A stretch of DNA of 64,000 bases from Acanthosepion lycidas (GCA_963932145.1 OZ010595.1:75328090-75392089); one strand, 5' to 3'; shown: positions 1 through 11,257, counted from the first letter of the stretch. Program-made: numbers and translations. The notes: generated by a model from the sequence alone, not told the origin.

Positions 1-1157
1 GAAATAAAAATTGTTACCTTTGGACTCTATAATCACAAGAGATGCTCAAAATGGTGGCCTTTAGCTTCCAAACATTTATTAGTATGACAAACTACTTCAT
101 GGGCAACATTGGGATATGCATTTTCTTGTCTTATGGCCACCAATGTAGTCAGTTTTCTGTGCTACACATTCATGCGGGTAATACCATTTGTCGAGAAAAT
201 ACTATATGAAACAGTGTTATTGCAATTTGATGAAACTAAAAAAAATAAAAAAAATTAAAAAAAAAGGTTTTTTTTTTTTCTTTCTTTCCTGAAGAGTGTA
301 TAAATTTTTTGGTGGACTGTGTATTACTGATTTCAAATGTAGAACAAAACTTAACAAAAAAAAAGAGAAAAAGAAAAAAAGCCTGAAGCCTATAGGGAAC
401 CTATAGCTCAAACAGGAAATAATACTGAATGGACTATACAATAATTAATGCTTCCAAACAAGGTTTTTATTGTTTCATGCAATATAAAACCACAAACCTA
501 AAAAGATAAAACAGCAACAAAATTATGTCAGCTGATTAAAAAAAAGTGCCGAACCATGAAGTGCCAGATTAAAGAAGTTGCACATACAAAGAACAATCAC
601 TAAGTATCAGCTGCAAGTGCACAATCATAAGCCTTTAAGAGCAGACTTGATCAGCGCATAGCTTGAAGAATGTTACAGGTATTTCCAAAATTAAAAGACC
701 AGATTAAAATCATTTCACTTAACCTTAGCTGGACTTATATTCTGGAGTTCTAGACAAGTTTATATAGTGCCAATACTATGAAATGAGCACATTAAATTTT
801 ATAGAAATTTAATTGAAAGTTTGTTTGGATTATAATAAACAAATCAGCTATTCTCGAAAGGGAGGCACTTGACCCCAAAGGAAGGAGCCTCAAATCTAAG
901 GGGAGAAATATAAGTCATATCTTAAAGTTATAAGCATAAAGGCAAAAAATTATGATCTAATAATTCAAACTGGAGGAATTTAAAAACCTGAGATTACATG
1001 GGAGAGGAATGCAACCTGGTCATGAAACAAAAAAAGAAAAAAATTTAAAACTTAAATGAAAACCTATATTTGATCATTGATTTCTGTCTTTATACACTAC
1101 CGCACTCAAAATTAAGTTTTAATAGCTGAATCCTAGAAATTCATTTTTCTATATAAA
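1..1157. other. AT-rich non-coding stretch
   Basis: No gene or recognisable element seen. The short minus-strand frame near 217-441 is a translation of A-rich sequence and is not supported as coding. Confidence 0.6.
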
Positions 1158-1466
1158 CAGTCAGTCATGTGCCATGCGTGATACACGCTTAGGCGAACAT
1201 GTATCTTTTGACACATGACTGACGAGGCAGATTCCCCCCCCACCTGGCACTAGGTTGCCATTTATTTCTGCAGTAGACCAGTTGCCATCTAAGGCTATAG
1301 AACCTGGTTTGTCCTGCTATTTTCCCCATAGCTGAGAGGAAAAGAAGAGGATTCATACGTTTCCCAAGGGTATTAGCATGTAAGTGAATGTAATGGATTC
1401 GACCGGAATTTGAACTCGGCTCTCTGATTTATCAATCCAAGCTGTTATCCATTACTCCACCATGCC
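1158..1466 (-). mobile_element. tRNA-derived SINE, family I, with 3' stem-loop
   Basis: Read on the minus strand it begins with a tRNA-like head: an A-box-like stretch (GGTGGAGTAATGGATAAC) followed by a B-box-like GAGTTCAAATTCCGG, as expected for an internal Pol III promoter. A body of about 200 bases follows. The 3' end (low coordinates) carries an 11-base inverted repeat, TCAGTCATGTG against CACATGACTGA, around a roughly 40-base loop. A second copy lies at 36236-36565 on the plus strand and keeps the same order of parts, which supports a dispersed SINE rather than a tRNA gene. No proper cloverleaf can be drawn, so I do not call a tRNA. Confidence 0.8.
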
Positions 1467-2139
1467 ATATAAACAAGCTGAAGCTATATTGAGTAAAAAT
1501 CTGTTTGCTACATTACTCTTAAATTGAATAATAATGTGGTTGATACTAATATTTTCTTTATTTCACCATCATCTCAAATAGTTTAAAGTTTTTGCTAAAA
1601 TTGTAAAAACAAAATAAAAAAAAATACTTTTTTTTGTATGTGTAATTTAATAAAATAACCAAACAAAAATAAATTTAAATCTAACTTCATGTGTAAATGA
1701 AAAATAAATTGTTCATCAAAGTAATTTCTGCCAGAAAGTGAATGCATTAAAAATCAATTAAATGAAGACCATCTTTCCAAACATAACTTGTAGAAACTTT
1801 GATGCTGACTGAAAGGATACATGCAACCTGTTCAATAAATGATCTTTCTTCTTATCCAGGTCAATCTAAAATCATTAACATCAAAACATTTCAATTGATC
1901 TCTACTAAGTGAGAAATCAATGAAAATTTTATCAGCTGCCAAAAGATCAATTGATTTTCAAGAAGGTCATCAAAAACATTTTTCTAATTGACTAAGTCTT
2001 CAAGTATTAGTCGGCAATCATAACTACTATACAGCATGCGCCAGGTATTTGAGAACACACTTATTGGACCATAAATGTAAGACAACTTAATGTAATGCAA
2101 CACAGCATGTATCAAATTTTAGCATTCTTATTTTCCATG
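1467..2139. other. AT-rich non-coding stretch
   Basis: Nothing recognisable beyond A/T-rich simple sequence. Confidence 0.5.
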
Positions 2140-2665
2140 TGCTATAATATCAGGACATGGGCAATCAAGGCTCTCTACAACTTCCTATTTTTCATAGCTC
2201 TTAGTAATGATGTCCTATTATTATCCTTCCTCTTCCTTGTTCTGTTATTCATCTACACAAGCTTGTGAGTTAGGTTTCTCAGGATCTTCATCTGCAGTTC
2301 TTACTTTCTAGTATATACTGTAAATGTCAAATTCTACAAACTGATTTTCCCATTACATGCCCCAGAAATTTCAACTATATCTGATTTTCTGTATAATTTT
2401 CCTTTTTGCTTCCAGTTTCCTTAAAATTTTCTTGTTAATTATATGCTCCATTCATGTTATTCTCGGCAGCCTTCTATAGAACCACATTTGTTGCTTTAAG
2501 TCTCTTCATGTGGGCACTGACTGCCAGATAAGACAATTGATATTACACAGCAAATGAGCACTCTATTCTCAGTTTCTAATGCTATTTTCCTATTTCTTAA
2601 TACTGTTTAGTTTTTAGAAGGCATCTTTTGCTATTCCAATAGGTCATCAGATTTTGCCTTGTTAG
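2140..2665 (-). pseudogene. RTE-type LINE, C-terminal fragment
   Basis: Resembles the 3' part of the large RTE relic at 7850-9510: the phrases for 'ggacatgggcaatcaaggct' and following blocks recur in the same order, and the far end encodes an IGIAK-like peptide that precedes the C-terminal domain in the better copy. It has many stops and indels. The 5' part of the element (endonuclease and RT core) is absent, as is usual for 5'-truncated LINE insertions. Confidence 0.65.
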
Positions 2666-2745
2666 CGAAGGTGCAATGTCACTTTTACTGGAGGTTAGCA
2701 TTAGCCATGCTGATGGAAGACAAAACGAGGTCTCTCAGATGATTA
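2665..2745. repeat. short dispersed repeat (pair with 28235-28330)
   Basis: Shares 'gaaggtgcaatg' and 'catgctgatggaag' blocks, in the same order and strand, with 28235-28330. Identity of the family is unknown. Confidence 0.5.
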
Positions 2746-3009
2746 ATGGAAAGAAGTTTGATACAGGCAGTAAAAAGGCATTCCACAAGCTGCCAACCAA
2801 AATAAATTAGATATCCAGCTTCTTGAAAGTCTCCAGGCCCTTTATTTTCAAGGTTACAACATTTGAAACATTCAGGTATCATAAAGAGACAAATTTGTCA
2901 AGTACACAACAGTATCAATCACAATTCCAACAAGTCAAGGGTCATTTCTGAGCAGCTCAGTGAGACAGGTGAAAACGAACTGGACAAGGTTAGCTTTTGA
3001 TACAACTCA

Positions 3010-3520
3010 CTATAAAGGAAGGTTATAACTGTTGTATGTTTAACTGTATACCTGATCAAACAGCTACCTGGAGGGAAATTCAAACTAAGATGGAGATAAC
3101 AGTGAAGTTGGAAGATTTTTTATTTTTTTGGAAAGGGGCTCAGTGGAAGAATTGCTCATAGATAATAGTGTAGCTTTTGACTCCGAAGTTCTGAAAGATG
3201 TTGAAAAAATGGAATAGGTGTTATTTTGGAGAAGCTTATAGGCCTAGTAAAAAAGCCATTGTAGAATAAAGTCATCATACAATAAAAGCCATAGCTGAAC
3301 AAGAGAAGATTTCAGCTATTCATGCTGTTTTTTGGTACAACATGTCATCATTGTCTAGCCAAGAAAAGGAGAGAGTGCCACAGAGGTCCGTGATTGGAGG
3401 CATCTAAAAGCTGCACTGACAAATGAGAAGGAAGTGCCTGCCTCTGTCCAAATTAGTGTGGAGATCCCAGTAGAAAGGGCAACCACCCTATTATGTAATG
3501 TATTACGTTATGTATGTAAT
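3010..3520 (+). pseudogene. LTR-retrotransposon integrase fossil (Ty3/gypsy-like)
   Basis: Fragments in the plus strand resemble the integrase core and the region after it in Ty3/gypsy-like elements: an IDNSVAFDSEVLKDV-like stretch, then TIKAIAEQEKISA, AVFWYNMS, VPQRSV and a WRH-containing peptide. This order (catalytic core, then a tyrosine/asparagine motif, then the C-terminal region) is the one known for the family. No LTRs, protease or reverse transcriptase were recognised nearby. The copy is an old, clearly broken fossil with multiple breaks. Confidence 0.65.
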
Positions 3521-4344
3521 GTTAGAGAAAAAAGAAAAGTGTTAACAGAACAACATCAGATTAAATACTTGTCACTGAAGAAAGAGGTATTATGAATTGT
3601 GGATAAGGAGGCAGCATAAAAAAATATGTTCTGTTGTTGTGTCGGATGACATTTTTTTGTTAGGCAGTTCATGAAGCCGACCAGAGGCAAGTGGGAGAGA
3701 ATGGGAAAGTTACAACTACCCCCAACCCCGGACAAATTGACAAATTTAGAGAGAGGGCAGGGCAAAGGTATATTACTTTAGGATAAAGGAACCAAAAGTG
3801 AGTTTGATTCTTTTCATGATCTTGAGCACAGGCTACAAGGAAGTTCCAATTTTTTTTCTTTTAAACATTGCATCTCCAAAAGTTTTTTTTTTTTTTCCTT
3901 CAAACTTCCCCAATGATTTGTGTGTTAAAACAGATGGTGTTATCAGTATCAACTTATTAAATATCTTTGTTTTTATTTATAATTTATTCTCACTTACTTG
4001 GTGCACTTCATATAGTATTGAAAAAAAATTAAATCTTTGTAACAATAACTTTAAATAAACAAACTAGCAGAAACTGTAAAGATGGCACAAAGATCAGTTA
4101 TTGTCATAATTTGACTTCTAACTGTGAGAGGAAGCAAACTGTACAATCAAGTATACCTACATGCCTCAATATTAATCCCCCACAAGGAAAATTAATGGCA
4201 GGAGACGAAGGTTATCTTAGGATATCAGACATCAGGTGATAAAAAAGAAAAGAAAAAAGAAAAATAAAGATTAGTATCTTCAAATACTAAAGTCAGGGTT
4301 TAAACAGTAGAGATAGTATTTTCTTCCTCACAAGGGCAAATATG
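3521..4344. other. AT-rich non-coding stretch
   Basis: Poly-T and poly-A runs and no recognised element. The 86-residue frame at 3798-4058 shows no family features. Confidence 0.5.
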
Positions 4345-4800
4345 ACAATAATAATATTATCTGTTTCATTATAAGGAAACATTTGGGATTCACTAACTAA
4401 GCAGTTAATATTAGGTTGGTGCAAAAATAATGACGTAATAATGTTGTTTTTTGACGTTAAAAAATACGTCAAAAAACGACATTATTACGTCATTATTTTT
4501 GCACCAACCTAATATTACTTCAAGTTGAAATTTGAATTTTTTCTCTTAAAACACTTTCACAAGAAAAGGTCTCTCATGTCCAGTAATTGTTATTGCTCTT
4601 TCCAGTACTGATAGGGATTTCCTTCCAAACCTATTTGAAGTGGTTTGGAATGTTAACATTTTGATTAGGTCATTATTTTCTCTTCGAGTTACACATGCTA
4701 TCCATTTTAGCTGTTGCTGCTGTTGTTAGTCTTCAAGTGATGTAGTTTGTCATTTGTTCTTGGTTTGGGATTCTGTAGCATCAGTCCACAATGTCCAAAG
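4345..4800. repeat. dispersed repeat A, copy 1 (split by a MITE)
   Basis: The flanks 4345-4410 and 4513-4800 align with 23370-23700 plus 23978-24010. Shared landmarks include 'ggaaacatttgg', 'aagcagtta', 'tgtccagta', 'tggaatgt', 'attattttctctt', 'gttgctgctgttg' and 'gggattctg'. The MITE at 4411-4512 is absent from the 23-kb copy, so that copy acts as an empty site. Part of the 23-kb copy abuts an RT fragment, so repeat A may be part of a LINE. Confidence 0.6.
4411..4512. mobile_element. mariner-type MITE, long form (102 bp)
   Basis: Near-perfect inverted repeat starting TTAGGTTGGTGCAAAAATAA and ending with its complement, flanked by TA at 4409-4410 and 4513-4514. The arms meet at a small A/T-rich centre, so the transcript would be one long hairpin. 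There is no coding capacity. The TA target duplication and ends assign it to Tc1/mariner. Confidence 0.93.
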
Positions 4801-4893
4801 TGAGATGATTCTTCCCAAAACCCTCAGGCTTCACTCAAAGCTTTTTTTCACTATTATTCTTAAAAAAAACGTTTGTATACAGATGATAGTTTA

Positions 4894-5175
4894 GATATTT
4901 CTGAACAGGTTTGTTGCTATGCATTGCTTCCATATTAAAGTCTCAATCTGACAAGTCTATTTAAGAATATGAATTGAATATAAGATCATTTTAATGTGAA
5001 GCTGCCACACATATATGTGCTTAGTGGTAAAAATACCCCAGTCCCACCAGCTCTTGCTCCAGATTTTAAGCTCCACATTAAACTGATCTTATATTAGTCA
5101 TGTTCTTAAATAGCCTTGTCAGATTGAGACTCTCATATGGATGTCATGAATGGAATCAAACCTGTTCAGAAATCT
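4894..5175. mobile_element. foldback element with ~105-bp arms
   Basis: The left arm (about 4894-5003) runs from 'ttctgaacagg' through 'gtctcaatctgacaag' and 'tttaagaatatga' to 'aatgtgaagc'. The right arm (about 5070-5175) is its inverted, diverged complement, with about 65 bases between them. No open frame. I cannot name the family or a clear target duplication. Confidence 0.75.
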
Positions 5176-5449
5176 GATCTTACCCCATTAGTCAATAGGG
5201 AGTTGATGCTCAGGAAATGGATCTCAAAGAACAAAGTTCATATTGTATTTAAGGACTAAAGCAAAGCAAGATAGTAGTGAAGTTGTGGCAAATTGTGCAA
5301 GTAGCAATGAGAAAAGCCACAAAAAGACAAAAAAAAAAAAAAAAATCATCTTACCCATATATACCAGATATGTGAAAAAATACAATGATTGTTTCTTGCG
5401 CTGTACTCAGCTGCCAAAATTTACAAAAATTACATGAATACATTCATTT

Positions 5450-5481
<32 letters not shown>

Positions 5482-6149
5482 AAGCACATATATTTTGGCA
5501 CCATGTTTTCATTAGGTCATGTCTCATTTTAAACAAGTTTTGTCTACTTATTTTTAATAGGATCTTTCATAATTACGGACAAGTTTCTTGGTATTCTTAT
5601 TAAAGGAAGAAAGGAAATTACCATGTTGATGCATATCCATTTTATTCCGAGTACTTTCAACATTAGCACAATGTCACATTAGCGTCTTCTTTTTTTCTAA
5701 GACAAAATTATTGTATTCATCTGAAAATTACATTTTTTACATGTGAAGTGAAAAACACTAAGGTTATGTACTGTACAATTTAAAATTTTATCGTGTAGAC
5801 ATGTGCAAATGTCAAGGGAGTTAACTAAGTTCTTGTAATATCTAAATTTTTTTAAAAAAGAAGAAACTATTCAAGACTATTAGTTAAAACGTAGATATTT
5901 TAAACTATCTACTGTAAACATTTTAAAACATTTGTGCAGTATTCATAATTAATTTTATTAAGGGTTGGTTTCAATTTTTTTTAATATACATAGCTTCAAG
6001 AAGTTTTAGTTTATGTTTTTATTTTCATAAAAAAAGGATAAATGTATTTTCAACAAGAATTTTCCTAAATTGCAAATGTGGACAGGCATGTGGTTGTAAA
6101 TGTTGAGGTGTTAGATGCATCATTCAAATGAAAATTCAACCTTTGAAGA

Positions 6150-6191
<42 letters not shown>

Positions 6192-7059
6192 AATAAAATG
6201 AAAAAGTTAAAAGTTAATAAAAAAAAGAAAAAAGAAAAAAATCTTATATATGGTCAGCATTTGGGAAATGGGTCAGTTCAAGAAGAGTTTAATAATTACA
6301 AAGTGAGGGCTATGTAATTATTAATTAACTGACATATAGTTCAATCTTTTTCAAAGAAAAAGATTAGCAAGAAACTTATTTTTTTCATTTTTAATATTAC
6401 TACTACTACTACAACCACCACCACAACCACCCTGACACAAAGGTCCTCCCATGCAACAGGACATATTGTCTCCATTTTGAACAATATGAGATTTGTTCTT
6501 TGCATAGTCATTGTTTATGCAGAAGCTTTAAGTCTTTTACAGTCAGGGTGTTGGCCTGATGCCCAACACTTCATTTTTTCTATAAAACTTAAAACCAGCT
6601 TCGGAAATTACCAAGCTATAATTTCATTTTTGTTTTCTGTCAGAATAACCTTTTATGAGATAGAATGATTCACTGCATGCGAGGGTGAAAATGGATTAAT
6701 GCCTTTACTGAAGGCATTAGCTGGGTTCAGAGTCTCTTTTCTACACAAGTCACTGCCACACAACAGCCGACAGATTGTCAAATTTAAATTTGGTATACAA
6801 TAATCATCAAGGATTTTATATTGACATATCAGAGATTATTTAATGATCATCTTACAATATGTAACCCTAACTGCATATTCTATGGTTCTCAGTGTATCCC
6901 ATTTTGCAATGCTTAAACAAGTGTTTATTTATCAAGACAAGAACCTAGTGAAAAATATGGTCTGATCCGAGAATTGTGGTAAAAAGAAACTCCAATCAGA
7001 TGAATGGAAAGGAAAGCAAATCAAACAACAATACAAATAATCCTATTATAATTGTGCTT
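5176..7059. other. AT-rich stretch with simple repeats
   Basis: Holds a (TA)n(GA)n tract at about 5451-5482, a poly-A run at about 6152-6189 and a (CTA)/(ACC) run near 6400-6430. The frames here are short and show no family features. A small perfect hairpin occurs around 6700-6720. Confidence 0.5.
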
Positions 7060-7440
7060 GTCACACCCCACATTAGTTCGTGTGAATGTGACATCCAGAC
7101 AATACCTCATAAATAATGAACTATTCAGTTTTGCTTGTGGAAAAAGACATTACTTGGTTTCAGTGAGAAAATGAAAGAAAGGGAAAATAGAAGTGTTTAA
7201 CTGCAGTTTCAGTGAAAATGGAAAAAGTTGTCAATTTCAAATCTTTTCATTTGTACCCACTTAAAATAATAACCAGCATTCATATTTATGATTTCATGGC
7301 AATATTTTGCTAAATTTGTTAGGCTCAAATATTTAATGATGCAATAAGGTAATTTCTAGAGATATTTTATTGATGTAGATCTCACCATAAGCTTATTCAA
7401 TCATTAACAGAAGAATTATGGTTCATCAGAATACTGAAGT
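7060..7440. repeat. dispersed repeat B, copy 1
   Basis: Matches 28500-28960 in the opposite orientation through blocks such as 'acttggtttcagtgag' / its complement, 'gaaagaaagg', 'tcaaatatt', 'caatattttg' and 'attcaatcattaac'. About 380 bases long, non-coding, family unknown. Confidence 0.55.
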
Positions 7441-7849
7441 AGAGAAACCATGAAATTTTCAGGAGTTAAAACTAATAATAATAATAATAATGACAATATG
7501 GTTTATTCTTAACAGTAGATCAATTTACAGGTACATACCATTTCTTGCAAGACTATAAGATCATCATTCAGTTAATCATTAACCGTTTCACTTTATGAGG
7601 AGGTGCTGAAAATTTTTGAACTACCTCAGTTTTCAAAATTTGATCAATTAATCAAACATCAGAATTTTTTCTTTGAATATTTCTTGGTCGAACCAAGAGC
7701 TTTTTAAATACCCATATGCTTAACAAAAAGTTAACAATCACAAAACCAAGATATTAACTCAGTTAACATATGCAATGTATCAAGAAAATTTAGGAGTTAT
7801 ACACACTTTGGTCATTAAGACACTGGAGGGATAAACTAGCAGAATCCTA

Positions 7850-9510
7850 TCTTTTCTTTTCATGTGCCATGTCCTTTCAGGACGTAGGCGATCATGGTTC
7901 TCCACTTCCCTCTATCCCTTGCAGCTCTCAACAAGTTTCTTCCCTCTGCTACTTCCCCCAGACCACGTTTTGTCATCCACCTGCTCAAGCTCATCAGGTA
8001 TGATGCACACTGCTTCCCCTTGTCTCTCTTTCCCTCTATTTGACCTGCAAGTATCAGATTCTCCAGGCCCTCCTTCCTCATTATGTGTCCCAGAAACTTC
8101 AGCTGCTTCTTTCTGATGTTAAATATAAGCCTTCTCCCTGTTTGTAACCTCTCTAAGACCTCATCGTTGCACACACGCTCAGGCCATGATATCTTTAGCA
8201 TCCATCTTTAGAACGACATCTGTCGCCTCAAGTCTCTTCATTTTTGAGGAAATCGTCCAATATTCGCTGCCGTAAAGAAGAACAAATGTCACATAACAGC
8301 TCAGTACTTTTTTCTTTGTTACCAAAGAAATCCTCCTGTCTCACAATACTCTGCTCAGCTTTTGGAATGTGCCCTTGGCAATCCCAATAAGTCTATGGAT
8401 CTCAGTGTCGCACTTACCATCCTTTGTAAAGACGCTTCCCAGATATTTAAACTTCTGCATCTGCTTGTTTCTAGTGTGCCCGACCTGCAAATCGCATTTA
8501 GGGTTCTTCCTCTTACTGATGACCATGTATTCTGTCTTGTAATTTATGTTTAGTCCTTTCTTCTCACTCTCCATCGTTACCTTCTGCAGGAGATTTTGTA
8601 ATTTCTCTTCCATGTCTGCTACCAGTACTGTGTTGTCTGTGTATCTTATGTTGATAAGGTTGTGGTCGCCAATGCTAAATCCCGGAAGGGTTTCCAGTTC
8701 TCTCAGAATTGCCTCGCTGTATAGGTTGAATAAGTCCGGTGAGAAGACACATCCTTGCCTTACACCCCTTTCTATTTTTGTATATTTGCTGAACTCACTC
8801 CCTATCCATATGCATGCATTTTACTGCCAGTATAGGTTCTTGATTATTCTGATATCCCTCCCGAATATATCAAGGTTACTGAGCAATTCCATCAGATCTT
8901 TGTGGTGTACTTTGTCAAAGGCGTTTGTGTAGTCTATGAAACGTAGGTACACATTTTTCAGCATCTGTATTGCTCTTTCTGATAACATTCTGAGCATGAA
9001 TATTGCATTCCTTGTTCCAGTGTCTTTAACGAACACACACTTTTCTTGTCCGATCTCTGGCCTGATACTGCTGCATGCTCTATTCAACAGAATACAGATG
9101 ATGAGTTTTGTCATGTGGCTCATCAGGCTTAATGTTCGGTAGAATTCACATTCATTTGTGCCTGGTTTCTTAAGCATAGCTATGACGATAGATCTGCTGA
9201 GGTCTTCCAGTATATCCCCGCTGTTGTAGATTTCATTTGTTATTTCAATGATCTTGTCTATGCTAAAGTCATCTAAGGCTTTCAGCATTTCCACTACAAT
9301 TCCGTCTGGCCCAGCTGCCTTGTTTCTATTTAATTTGGCCAGTACAGCTTTTACTTCAGTTTTCAGAATTCCAGGTCCGTTGGTAGTTTTGTGTATTGCT
9401 GGTTTTTCTCTTTCATCATGGAAGAGTTCAATATACTTGCTCCAGCGTTGAAGATCAGTCATGTTTTTTAAGCTCTTATTACTAACCCTCCTCTTCCTTC
9501 TGCTTTATAT
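7850..9510 (-). pseudogene. RTE-type LINE reverse transcriptase, 5'-truncated
   Basis: The longest coding relic in the window. Read from 9462 downward: fingers region with NKAAGPDGIVVEML, then LSLMSHMTKLIICILLNR, a QEKCVFVKDTGTRNAIFML block, and the catalytic-aspartate block YLRFIDYTNAFDKVHHK. Next come [20 protein letters not shown], the YADD position, the KFKYLGSV thumb motif, and a C-terminal IRKKQLKFLGHIMRKEGLE region ending KGHGT near 7860. It is non-functional: an in-frame stop at 8821-8823, YTDN instead of YADD at 8632-8643, a stop at 8341-8343 and a frame change near 8190-8210. The endonuclease domain is missing, so the insertion is 5'-truncated around 9510. Assignment to the RTE clade rests on the block order and C-terminal sequence. 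Confidence 0.85.
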
Positions 9511-10407
9511 CATTCCCCTGTGGAAAAAAGCCTCACCAGACAAGGTGTTGCTGATATGGTTTCTGTAGCAAATAGGTTTTTACTGGGTGGCATTACCAGC
9601 CTTACAGTCAACTAGTTTTTAATCCAAAGATGTCCTTCTCTTAGACTGGTTAGCAACCAAGGATAGAGAGCCTACTCTTCCTTGTTATTTAATATATAGC
9701 TGAGCTAGCAATAAGGAGTGCTAAAAATTGTCCCATTTCTAAAATCTCACAACAATAAATTAAGGTATTGTTTACTGGTACAAACTTATAGGTAATTTCA
9801 TGCTGAATTAGGTAGTTTTTCATGTGAAGTAATTTTTAATCTTTTTTATTTTATTCTGTGACTGCTTTGTAGACAGATTTTCTTTTTAGATGTGAATAAT
9901 TTGTATCGGTAAACAAATATTTTGTGAAGTTTTTTGTGTGGGTGTTACATCTACAAGAGTTTAAGACCTATTTTCCTCAGGTAGCATAGTAACTGCAAAA
10001 TGGGTACTTTAAAATTTCCCAAAAGACTTTCTTTGGAAGCGCTTTTTAGTTAGGCTGGTAACTTTTCAGCACCTTCTCATGTTAGTTTTATCAGCAGTAC
10101 ATAAAAGCAGAATATTCATAGACAATTCATTAAAAATTTATCAAAACCTAAGAGATTATGTCAAATAATGTTTAAAGTTTTTCAGATGAAAGTTTCTAAA
10201 TTTTACCAGTTTTAAGATAATTCAAATTCTATTTGCAAGCTATCAGCACAAGTTAACCCTGCTATTACATTACATATATATATATATATATATATATATT
10301 ACAAACAATAACATGCCTATCAAATTTAAACTTAATATGACTAATGTAGTATACCAATTTTGCTGTTCAGTACAACACTGCATTTCTTACCATAAACCAA
10401 TTAACTA
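9511..10407. other. non-coding stretch
   Basis: About 9511-9700 is less AT-rich and looks like degraded repeat of unknown kind. The rest is AT-rich, with a (TA)n run at about 10272-10300. No gene. Confidence 0.4.
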
Positions 10408-10506
10408 TTAGGTTGGTGCAAAAATAATGACGTAATAATGTTTTTTGACGTTAAAAAATACGTCAAATAACGACATTATTACGTCATTATTTTTGCACCA
10501 ACCTAA
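10408..10506. mobile_element. mariner-type MITE, long form (99 bp)
   Basis: Same ends as the 4411 copy, flanked by TA at 10406-10407 and 10507-10508. It shares the 'ttaaaaaata' centre with the 4411 copy, and its left arm is a few bases shorter than its right. Confidence 0.93.
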
Positions 10507-11211
10507 TACACTGAATATACATTAAGAACAATCAATAGAAGGATGACAAACCACTTAAGTGATCACAGTGCAACAAAAATAGCAGCCAGACATCTGCCAC
10601 CAACTGCCTGTTCACATTAGAAACATTCCTGGTTTTCCCACCATTCTAAAGAAATTCAGTTGTTGACAACAATGTCTTAAGATAATGGAAGCTCTTTATA
10701 TAAAACAATTCAAGCCAAGTTTCAATTTGACAATGGCAGAAAAATGTTGGTAGTTTTCAAAAAGGTATTCAAACATAGAATCATGACCACATATCTTCTT
10801 GCTCAGCTGGAAATTTCTTTTACTTCCACAGAAAATTTAGAAGTCAAACATTGAAAACATTAACAATGAATCCCTTGAAAATGGCTAATGAATTGGCTGA
10901 AAGCACTCAAGACAACAATCATTACAGACAGTTTCTGTTGGTTGCAATCAATCAGAATGTCTGCTAAGAACATCCTCTCTTCAAATTTATAGACAAACCT
11001 ACAAAGGCAGGCTAGGATTTCTTCCTAACCAATAAAAATGGACAATTCTTGTTCTAATACCAACATTTTTGTTTTTGTCTTGAAATCAGAATGCTATAAC
11101 CACTTTGACTGTATTCCTTATGCATGTGAACACAACTATTATTTTGTGAACTTTTTGCCTTATTCCTTTGCCTAGTTCCAAATTCCATTATATATATATA
11201 ATTCATTCAAT
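10507..11211. other. non-coding stretch; MITE-free paralogue of 47.1-47.3 kb
   Basis: At about 11110-11160 the sequence 'gcatgtgaaca ... ttattttgtgaacttttt' matches the two flanks of the MITE at 47190-47268, without the MITE. Nothing else recognised. Confidence 0.45.
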
Positions 11212-11257
11212 CACTGGACAACCATTTCGTCCTATATTTGGGACCCATCAGCAGTGC
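11211..11257 (-). ncRNA. type I hammerhead ribozyme motif, inverted copy
   Basis: Read on the minus strand: stem I strand GCACTG, a CUGAUGA-type core, stem II GTCC/GGAC around an 8-base loop, the GAAA core, a very short stem III ending in GTC, and then the stem I partner CAGTG. The order and spacing fit type I hammerheads with minimal stem III, as known from Penelope-like elements and newt satellite. The core departs slightly from the consensus, so activity is doubtful. Confidence 0.75.

Noticed and set aside
1380-1466. tRNA gene on the minus strand
   Set aside because: A and B boxes are present but acceptor and anticodon stems do not form, and the same sequence recurs as a SINE head.
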